A DNA stretch of 9,460 nucleotides. Origin: Pseudomonadota bacterium (GTDB taxonomy: Bacteria > Pseudomonadota > Gammaproteobacteria > Steroidobacterales > Steroidobacteraceae). Of the stretch, positions 1-4,140 are shown piece by piece; position 1 is the stretch's first letter, and each line of letters begins with the position of its first letter. Below the pieces are notes generated by a model. It ran no database searches. It was not told where the DNA came from and was given only the letters and a program-made list of their open reading frames with translations. Both the position numbers and the translations under genes were made by a program. The stretch covers positions 1-9,460 of the forward strand of contig JAJZLX010000121.1 in the NCBI GenBank assembly GCA_021850555.1, given 5' to 3'.

Positions 1-478
1 GTCCCGCCGCGACTCGCTCGAGAGTCGTCTCCGACCAAGCGTGCTCAGTCACCCCGCCGCGCTTGGCCGTGCCGCGGAGGTACTCTCGGACCTCGGCCGC
101 GTTCACACGTGCGATGCCCGCTTCGTGGGCGGGAAACAGCCAATTCTGCAGGAAGTCGCGCAGCAGGAATTCATCGCGGGTGATGTGCCAGAGAAGAATG
201 GGCTTCCACTCCAGCAGGTCGCAGCCGCTTTGGGCCAGCATCACGAGCGCCCGGTCGCGCCCCTCGGGCTCGAAGCGCCGGTTGAGCACTTTGGCGAGAT
301 CCCGCAGCCAGGTCGCCGTGCGTGCCCCGACGAAGTTCTCCCGGCGGAGCCGATCGAGGTTCTCGCGCTTCGATCGCGCTAGATCCCACGCGGCGAGGAC
401 CGCATAGGTTTCATTGATCAGTGCGCCTTTGACGATCGTGAAGGACGAAGCAACGCGCGCGCGGGAAGGGGATTTCAT
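1..478 (-). CDS. brxA: BrxA-like BREX protein (DUF1819 family), 3' end outside window
   Basis: I read 159 residues from the ATG at 478-476, and the frame is still open at the left edge. BrxA (DUF1819) is a small, probably DNA-binding component of several BREX phage-defence types, where PglX methylates host DNA and the other subunits block phage replication; its own activity is poorly defined. Family-like segments that I recognise from memory include 'KGALINETYAVLAAWDLARS' at about residues 17-36, 'ENFVGARTATWLRDLAKVLN' at about 48-67, and a Trp/Phe-rich 'LLWHITRDEFLLRDF' stretch in the middle. The ATG overlaps the brxE stop as ATGA, with a purine-rich AAGGGGG a few bases upstream, so translation is probably coupled to brxE. 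The family is usually around 200 residues, so only the C-terminal part is missing. The brxB, brxC, pglX, pglZ and brxD genes expected next would lie left of the window. Confidence 0.82.
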   Translation of the reverse strand, partial: MKSPSRARVASSFTIVKGALINETYAVLAAWDLARSKRENLDRLRRENFVGARTATWLRDLAKVLNRRFEPEGRDRALVMLAQSGCDLLEWKPILLWHITRDEFLLRDFLQNWLFPAHEAGIARVNAAEVREYLRGTAKRGGVTEHAWSETTLERVAAG

Positions 479-1038
479 GCTTCCCCCTTGCGCGCATAGG
501 GAACCGCCAGCGCGCCTTTCTGGGCGCGTGCAAAACCGAGGGCGAGCAGCGTCACGTCCGCGTCCGTGGACGCAAATACCCCGGGCAACGGCACGGCGCG
601 CCCCTCGGCCGAACGGCGCAGGCGTGATAGGGATTCGAGGTCCCCGTCGTCGACCAGCTCCAGGGACTTGAGGATCGCGGCGAGGTCGGTTCCCGGCAGA
701 GATTCGAGCCGCTGGAAAAAGGGGCACCAGTCGGCCGCATGATCCAGCCAGTGCTCCCACTGCGTATCAAACTGCTCCTCGATCTCCTCCGGGAGACGCC
801 AGAGCGTCACGCACTGGGGGGGATCAAAAACCTCCGCGCAGCGGTGAGCCGCTACGGCGAAGACGCTGCGCGCCTGCGCGAAATGGTGCGTGCGAGGAAA
901 GCCGCGGGAGAGGACGTCGGCGCCGAGAGCGCCGAGCTGTTCCCTCGTATTCCACCAGCCAGCGAGGTCCATTTCGCCAAAGCGGCCGACCACGACGCGG
1001 AGCTTGAGCAGACGATCGAGGTCAATGGCGGGGCTCAT
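475..1038 (-). CDS. brxE: BrxE, BREX type 6 protein
   Basis: This is a 187-residue acidic, Trp-rich cytoplasmic protein. BrxE is characteristic of type 6 BREX systems and has no established biochemical activity. I recognise the family from 'DLDRLLKLRVVVGRFGEMD' near the N-terminus, the 'WWNT' and 'RGFPRTH' motifs, 'HRCAEVFDP', and the 'LWRLPEEIEEQFD' region. These are matches from memory, not from a search. The start is the ATG at 1038, which overlaps the stop of the upstream HTH gene as ATGA and has GAAGGA nine bases upstream. The same frame extends further upstream, but that part overlaps the HTH gene and reads as low-complexity Gly/Arg/Pro, so I excluded it. The next gene, brxA, overlaps the 3' end in the same ATGA way, so the three genes form one tightly coupled operon. 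Confidence 0.82.
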   Translation of the reverse strand: MSPAIDLDRLLKLRVVVGRFGEMDLAGWWNTREQLGALGADVLSRGFPRTHHFAQARSVFAVAAHRCAEVFDPPQCVTLWRLPEEIEEQFDTQWEHWLDHAADWCPFFQRLESLPGTDLAAILKSLELVDDGDLESLSRLRRSAEGRAVPLPGVFASTDADVTLLALGFARAQKGALAVPYARKGEA

Positions 1039-1238
1039 TGCGCGGTGTCCTTCTCCCCATCCTGAGCATCCGCGCCACCCGCCCGGACCCAGTGGTCTAC
1101 TTCCGAAAGCTTGAATTTCCAGAGGCGGCCAATCTTGTGGGCCGGAAGACCTCGGTGGTCGATCCAGCGATACACGGAATCCTTGGCGACCCCGAGGTGC
1201 TTGGCGACCTCTTCGACCGAGGCCCATGGCTCAGCCAA
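1035..1238 (-). CDS. Small excisionase/AlpA-family helix-turn-helix protein, first gene of BREX operon
   Basis: This 67-residue protein is essentially one DNA-binding domain. It reads 'SVEEVAKHLGVAKDSVYRWI' at about residues 7-26, followed by the wing-like 'GLPAHKIGRLWKFKLSEVD', the standard layout of excisionase-family (HTH_17) domains. I chose TTG at 1238-1236 as start because a strong GGAGG (1247-1251, minus strand) sits eight bases upstream and the protein then begins Ala-Glu-Pro-Trp. A GTG at 1262-1260 would add eight residues but has no ribosome site, and a TAG closes the frame just beyond it. The stop overlaps the brxE ATG. As first gene of the operon it most likely regulates BREX expression. 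A role in excision is less likely because the integrase lies about 7.5 kb away. Confidence 0.82.
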   Translation of the reverse strand: MAEPWASVEEVAKHLGVAKDSVYRWIDHRGLPAHKIGRLWKFKLSEVDHWVRAGGADAQDGEKDTAQ

Positions 1239-1246
1239 TCGAATGT

Positions 1247-1251
1247 CCTCC
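1247..1251 (-). promoter_or_regulatory. Shine-Dalgarno that fixes a TTG start
   Basis: On the minus strand GGAGG lies within GGGGGAGGAC, eight bases before TTG 1238-1236. No comparable site precedes the alternative GTG at 1262. It supports the non-ATG start of the first BREX operon gene. Confidence 0.65.
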
Positions 1252-1262
1252 CCCAACTGCAC

Positions 1263-1581
1263 GGCCTACGCCAGAACGAATGGGGAAGAGTATTCTGGCG
1301 GGAAGAATCTGGCAAGAGTCGGATAAAGTCGATTATTGCCTATTATCGCCGCTTCGCGCGGAGGATCCAGGCGACGGCGCAGCCCAGCGCAACCGTGGCT
1401 TCCGGGTCGACCACTCAATGAGCGCTATTTCAGGCTGATGCCGGACGCCCCTCAGCCGATGGTCAGATTGTCCGCCAATACGGCGTCCACGCTCCGGGAG
1501 AGGCAGTGAGACCTGCAGGGTCCTATCCTCGCCACGGAAGGCAGTCACTGACGGGTAAAGACCGGTGATAGGCTTGGACGC
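1263..1581. other. Divergent intergenic region between BREX operon and the 1582 gene
   Basis: About 320 bases between two divergently transcribed units. It holds the candidate BREX promoter near 1287-1315. Six-base inverted arms CAGTGA (1504-1509) and TCACTG (1545-1550) lie just upstream of the rightward gene and could be an operator, but arms this short may be chance. I see no RNA gene and no convincing ORF here. A long minus-strand frame crossing this region reads as a shadow of the 1582 gene. Confidence 0.5.
1287..1315 (-). promoter_or_regulatory. Candidate promoter of the BREX operon
   Basis: On the minus strand TTGCCA (1315-1310) is followed after 17 bases by TACTCT (1292-1287). The -35 box matches consensus at five of six positions; the -10 box is weak, at three of six. 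The predicted transcript would start near 1280 and give a leader of about 40 bases before the TTG at 1238. The surrounding 1290-1350 stretch is more AT-rich than its flanks. This is pattern matching only. Confidence 0.3.
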
Positions 1582-2265
1582 ATGACGAGCCGTCCCACAT
1601 TGCCGCCCGGCGCGAAGGGTATTGATTTCGGTGATGCCGTCGTCATGTTCGCCCGAGACAAGATCGTCTTGAACGAGAAAGGCAAGACCCGCCACCTCAC
1701 AGTGCATTTCGGGCCACACACGGGCGTCATCGACGTCCACGAAACTAGCACGACTGCCCGAGGCAAGTCGTATCGCACGATCTACTCGATTCCACACGCC
1801 AACCTGCCTCTCGTATTCGCCGACTTGATGCCGGCCACCTTGGAGGCGCTGGCGAGCATGCTCTGCCCGTTGGACCTTGACGATCTCATCCGCAAGGATG
1901 TTGCGATCGTACTTGGCCTGTTGACGAAGCCAGAGGAAATCGATTCGATTACGACTGTACGCCGAAGTAAGCTCGTCCTCGACCCTGGAAAGATAGAGTC
2001 TCGCATAAGGAGACCGAGATTTCTGGATGAGCTGCACGATCTGAAGGACGGCGAGTTCTTTACCCTATTTTCAACCCGCGGACGTCGAGCATCGCGGCTT
2101 CTTGGGCATGGCTTCGCAATAACCTATCCGAACGGCCAGCGCGAACTAGTTTGGCTCTCCACTCAGCGGCTCACCGCTGCGATGACTCGACTCGGCCCTG
2201 CACTGCGCGCCACTGCGATCCGACACGGCACGCTGCACGAGGCCCCCGATCGGATGGAGGATTAG
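1582..2265 (+). CDS. Unrecognised 227-residue protein
   Basis: I do not recognise this family. The composition is that of a real soluble protein: a mixed acidic/basic, hydrophobic-patterned sequence with beta-like stretches such as 'RHLTVHFGPHTGVIDVHE' (about residues 37-54) and 'GHGFAITYPNGQRELVWLS' near the C-terminus, and a more helical middle containing 'LVFADLMPATLEALASML'. No signal peptide or membrane segment is evident. The start ATG has only a weak purine stretch upstream (GGTGATAGG), so a later start is possible. The DNA is visibly less GC-rich and less codon-biased than the mobilization genes, which fits a separately acquired cargo gene. It diverges from the BREX operon and converges on the HTH/ATPase operon. 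Position alone does not show whether it belongs to the defence or the transfer module. Confidence 0.62.
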   Translation: MTSRPTLPPGAKGIDFGDAVVMFARDKIVLNEKGKTRHLTVHFGPHTGVIDVHETSTTARGKSYRTIYSIPHANLPLVFADLMPATLEALASMLCPLDLDDLIRKDVAIVLGLLTKPEEIDSITTVRRSKLVLDPGKIESRIRRPRFLDELHDLKDGEFFTLFSTRGRRASRLLGHGFAITYPNGQRELVWLSTQRLTAAMTRLGPALRATAIRHGTLHEAPDRMED

Positions 2266-2311
2266 GATCCCCGGCGCGGGAGTACGTTCCCCAGTCAAAC
2301 GATCCGGCCGC

Positions 2312-2329
2312 ACTCAGCGAGCACTGAGT
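2312..2329. repeat. Small inverted repeat between convergent genes
   Basis: Perfect six-base arms ACTCAG and CTGAGT are separated by six bases. They lie between the ends of two convergent genes (2265 and 2351), where a bidirectional terminator would be expected. There is no adjacent T-run and the stem is short, so intrinsic termination is doubtful. Confidence 0.3.
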
Positions 2330-2350
2330 AGAGGGCGTTCATGACGACAA

Positions 2351-3046
2351 TCACTTATCGATTGCCGCCAACGCCTCGCGACAGTCTGCCTGCGCGGACT
2401 GCGCTGCGTCGCGACCGGCCAGCAGCGCCGGTATTTCTGCCAGCGGAGCTGAGCGGATCTCCGTGTCCGAAATTGATGCCACAGCCCCCAGAGAGCCGCG
2501 CCCACGCACAAGCGGGTGCATGGGGTCGAACAATGGCGATTCATGCAGCACGGGAACGCAGAGCCGCCCACTGACCTGACGGATGATCGCGCGCGCAGCC
2601 CGCGTGAGATCGCTTTCGCGCACGGCGGATTCCTCGCCGCTGCGCACCCGGTTCCAAAGCGCGCGTACGCTGCCGCGCAGCGACTCGGGCATCTGCCCAA
2701 GCAGCCAGCGCAGTCCGGCGATCGATTTGCCGCCGACGAGCAGCGGCACGACGATGCGCAGGCGAGCCGAGAGCGAGGTGTCCTGCCGCGCGACGAGCGC
2801 CATCGCCTCGATCGCATCGACGATATCACCGACGCCGACGTCCAGCACGAGACCGCTTTCGGGCGGTGCGAAAAGCCGAGCGGCGAGACCGTCACGATCG
2901 ATGACGTCGCGCTCATCGCCGCTGGCCGAATGAGTCTCCAACGTGCAGACAGAGCCGTCCGCTGCGGAGGCCAGGACGTGGTGCGCTACGGTCGTTTTGC
3001 CGACGTTCCCGACGGCGCTCAGGGTCATGTAGATCGTATGAGTCAT
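2351..3046 (-). CDS. ParA-superfamily ATPase, StbB/TraL-like plasmid stability or transfer protein
   Basis: A 231-residue P-loop NTPase. The Walker A motif 'GNVGKTTVA' lies at residues 13-21 after a short beta strand ('HTIYMTLS'). A Walker B-like strand 'GLVLDVGVGD' lies at about 65-74, and a third strand 'LRIVVPLL' at about 96-103. The architecture matches MinD/ParA-type ATPases of the StbB (R388) and TraL (IncP) kind, which in their plasmids act in plasmid stability and conjugation rather than classical centromere segregation. I cannot tell which subfamily. The start is the ATG at 3046, which overlaps the stop of the upstream HTH gene as ATGA with AAGGA seven bases upstream. The frame extends further upstream but only as low-complexity sequence antisense-like to the HTH gene. 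Together the pair form the leftward operon bordering oriT. Confidence 0.83.
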   Translation of the reverse strand: MTHTIYMTLSAVGNVGKTTVAHHVLASAADGSVCTLETHSASGDERDVIDRDGLAARLFAPPESGLVLDVGVGDIVDAIEAMALVARQDTSLSARLRIVVPLLVGGKSIAGLRWLLGQMPESLRGSVRALWNRVRSGEESAVRESDLTRAARAIIRQVSGRLCVPVLHESPLFDPMHPLVRGRGSLGAVASISDTEIRSAPLAEIPALLAGRDAAQSAQADCREALAAIDK

Positions 3047-3318
3047 TTGGAAGTCCTTGAGGTAGGTGGAACGAAGCCGAAGAGATCGAGTGCGGATAGC
3101 GCATCGGCATCGCGGGCCTTCTCGGCTCGCTGGAGCCAGCGCCAGAGCGTCGGCCGAGATACACGGAGACCGAGGCGGCGGATGATTTGCGCGAGGCTGT
3201 AACCCTCCGCCAGCAGCCGGCGGATCTCTGTCTCGCGCGACCAGAGCTTGGACCGACGGTGCCATGGCCGCTCGGCTGGCAGCTCAGGTGTTGCCGTGGT
3301 GGTGGCGGAGTTGCTCAT
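3043..3318 (-). CDS. Small helix-turn-helix protein upstream of StbB/TraL-like ATPase
   Basis: A 91-residue protein with a flexible Thr/Ala/Pro-rich N-terminus, then a basic helix-turn-helix at about residues 26-63: 'ETEIRRLLAEGYSLAQIIRR' followed by 'SRPTLWRWLQRAEKARD'. The pattern resembles resolvase-type HTH domains and the small DNA-binding partners of StbB/TraL ATPases (StbA- or TraK-like by position, not by proven homology). It starts at ATG 3318 behind a good GGAG in GCGGAGAAAG, and its stop overlaps the ATPase ATG. It lies beside oriT and is divergent from traD-mobA. Its leader is nearly repeated in front of traD (see the two leader copies), so it is a good candidate for the regulator that binds both sides. 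DNA binding is inferred from the motif. Confidence 0.78.
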   Translation of the reverse strand: MSNSATTTATPELPAERPWHRRSKLWSRETEIRRLLAEGYSLAQIIRRLGLRVSRPTLWRWLQRAEKARDADALSALDLFGFVPPTSRTSK

Positions 3319-3442
3319 AGTCTTTCTCCGCTCCGCGGGCCCTTACGGCATGCCACCCCGCCGCACCGTGCTCGATGATCATGTGCACGGCTGGCCCCAT
3401 GTTCTTGACCACGCACAGGCGCAGATCGAGGCGCTCGAACAC
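3284..3442 (-). CDS. Doubtful short ORF overlapping the 5' end of the HTH gene
   Basis: The minus-strand frame ending at TGA 3286-3284 looks coding over its last 60 or so residues. It includes 'RVFERLDLRLCVVKNMGPAV' and 'HMIIEHGAAGWHAVRARGAE', with mostly G or C in third positions (CTC, CGC, GTG, TTC, GAG, CTG, GTC, AAG, AAC). I found no start with a ribosome site: GTG at 3442, GTG at 3412 and ATG at 3400 are all possible and all weak. It overlaps the start of the HTH gene by 35 bases. It could be a real small coupled protein, the remnant of a longer gene, or an accident of composition. The start given here is arbitrary. Confidence 0.22.
   Translation of the reverse strand: MFERLDLRLCVVKNMGPAVHMIIEHGAAGWHAVRARGAEKDYEQLRHHHGNT
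3319..3348 (-). promoter_or_regulatory. Leader copy A (upstream of HTH/ATPase operon)
   Basis: Read on the minus strand this is CCGTAA, GGGCCC, five bases, GCGGAGAAAG, three bases, then the ATG of the HTH gene (3318). The GGGCCC-N5-GCGGAGAAAG-N3-ATG layout is identical in spacing to copy B at 3797-3827, which faces the opposite way. It includes the ribosome site and probably an operator. Confidence 0.6.
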
Positions 3443-3715
3443 GCGGAGATCAGCGCAGCGACATACTGAATCTACGGTAATGGCACCACTGCTGCCGCAC
3501 GCTGCGCGTGCCGACCGCCCGCCGCTATCTGAACGGCCGGTTGGGGAGCGAGGACTTGTCCGAGCGGAGCGCTGGAGGCGTGCCAAGCAGTCAGCGGCGC
3601 AGGCTTACCTGAGCCGCAACATCGCTGTGCGGCTCGCCGCAATTCTGACCGGCGCCGAGGCCCGAGCTGCGCTGTGCGCGGGAGGGCCGCAGCCACCGGC
3701 TCTTCGTCTCGAGGT

Positions 3716-3736
3716 CCAGGGGGCCGTGACCCCTGG
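3716..3736. repeat. Inverted repeat in oriT region
   Basis: Perfect seven-base arms CCAGGGG (3716-3722) and CCCCTGG (3730-3736) surround GCCGTGA. It lies about 40 bases before the nick core and may be a relaxosome-protein or regulator site, or an extruded hairpin. Confidence 0.5.
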
Positions 3737-3746
3737 CGCACGAGAG

Positions 3747-3785
3747 TTCGAGGCGCGAAGCGCCGAAGACTCCTAAGTGCGCCCT
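3747..3785 (+). other. oriT: Origin of transfer (oriT) nick region, RSF1010/R1162-like
   Basis: The core TAAGTGCGCCCT at 3774-3785 matches the nick-region core of IncQ (RSF1010/R1162) oriT, TAA(A/G)TGCGCCCT, as I remember it. Immediately upstream is a hairpin: GGCGC (3752-3756), GAA loop, GCGCC (3760-3764), extended across a two-base bulge by TTC (3747-3749) and GAA (3765-3767). An inverted repeat just 5' of the core is how R1162 oriT is built. The relaxase encoded downstream is of the matching MOBQ type, and mobilization operons diverge from this site. The strand is given as the one that reads like the known core. The exact nick position is not claimed. Confidence 0.75.
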
Positions 3786-3796
3786 TCGGGTTCCCT

Positions 3797-3827
3797 CCGT
3801 TACGGGCCCTCCGCGCGGAGAAAGGAC
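3797..3827 (+). promoter_or_regulatory. Leader copy B (upstream of traD-mobA operon)
   Basis: Reads CCGTTAC, GGGCCC (3804-3809), five bases, GCGGAGAAAG (3815-3824), three bases, then ATG at 3828. It is an inverted near-copy of leader A. It also contains the perfect 12-base palindrome CTCCGCGCGGAG (3809-3820). The ATG here opens only a 13-codon frame; the true traD start lies 25 bases further on. Confidence 0.6.
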
Positions 3828-3869
3828 ATGGGTACAGATGAGGAGCCAAACCATGTCCGCCATCGATGA
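3828..3869 (+). CDS. Possible 13-residue leader peptide before traD
   Basis: ATG 3828 follows a good GCGGAGAAAG ribosome site three bases after its end. The frame reads M-G-T-D-E-E-P-N-H-V-R-H-R and stops at TGA 3867-3869. It overlaps the traD ribosome site and the first 17 bases of traD in another frame, so its translation could control access to the traD start. It may equally be a by-product of the duplicated leader. Confidence 0.25.
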   Translation: MGTDEEPNHVRHR

Positions 3870-4134
3870 TCGGATAGCAGCCACCGAGAAACGACTGCAG
3901 CAGTTGCGGGCCCAACGCGAGCAAATTGAGGCCCGTCAGCTTGCCCGAGTACTGAAGGGCCAGCGGGCAGATGACACACGACGCAAAATCCTCACGGGCG
4001 CTGTGGTGCTCGCAGCCGTAGAGCACGGCGAGGCTAGGTGGTCGCGGGAGGCGCTGATGACGCTACTGAGCGCGAGACTCACGCGCCCTGATGACCGGGC
4101 GCTGTTTGGTCTGCCTGAACTGCCAGCACAGTAG
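3853..4134 (+). CDS. traD: TraD-family mobilization protein (small, relaxase-associated)
   Basis: A 93-residue protein of the small 'conjugal transfer TraD' family (PF06412), which is unrelated to the large TraD coupling ATPase. An N-terminal coiled coil rich in Arg, Gln and Glu covers about residues 5-40. The family signature 'DTRRKILTGAVVL' follows at 41-53, and the C-terminal 'LTRPDDRALFGLP' at 76-88. Such proteins are encoded next to MobA/TraA relaxases and are presumed relaxosome accessories. I chose ATG 3853 because GAGGAG lies seven bases upstream. An in-frame ATG at 3838 would add five residues but falls before that site. The stop lies six bases before the relaxase start, so the two genes are co-transcribed. 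Confidence 0.88.
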   Translation: MSAIDDRIAATEKRLQQLRAQREQIEARQLARVLKGQRADDTRRKILTGAVVLAAVEHGEARWSREALMTLLSARLTRPDDRALFGLPELPAQ

Positions 4135-4140
4135 CAGCAG

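Larger units (their letters stand above)
3319..3852. other. Mobilization intergenic / origin-of-transfer region
   Basis: About 530 bases separate the leftward HTH/ATPase operon from the rightward traD-mobA operon. It contains leader copy A, a doubtful minus-strand ORF, a seven-base-arm hairpin (3716-3736), the oriT nick core with its hairpin (3747-3785), leader copy B, and a 13-codon ORF. Divergent mobilization operons with oriT between them are the arrangement of RSF1010 and its relatives. The part at about 3480-3700 holds nothing else I can support. Confidence 0.7.

Noticed and set aside
41..407. Overlapping plus-strand ORFs at the left edge
   Set aside because: They are shadows of brxA on the minus strand, which is the frame with family motifs and an ATGA junction to brxE.
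1333..2037. 234-codon minus-strand ORF opposite the 1582 gene
   Set aside because: The plus-strand frame has better codon use and a more protein-like sequence. The minus frame looks like its antisense shadow, though I cannot exclude it without a search.
3375..3776. 133-codon plus-strand ORF through the oriT region
   Set aside because: Arg/Ala/Ser-rich sequence without a fold-like pattern, no ribosome site, and it runs through the oriT hairpins with its stop inside the nick core.
3472..4026. 184-codon minus-strand ORF over oriT and traD
   Set aside because: It is antisense to traD, which has clear family motifs, and its translation is low-complexity Pro/Arg/Ala sequence.
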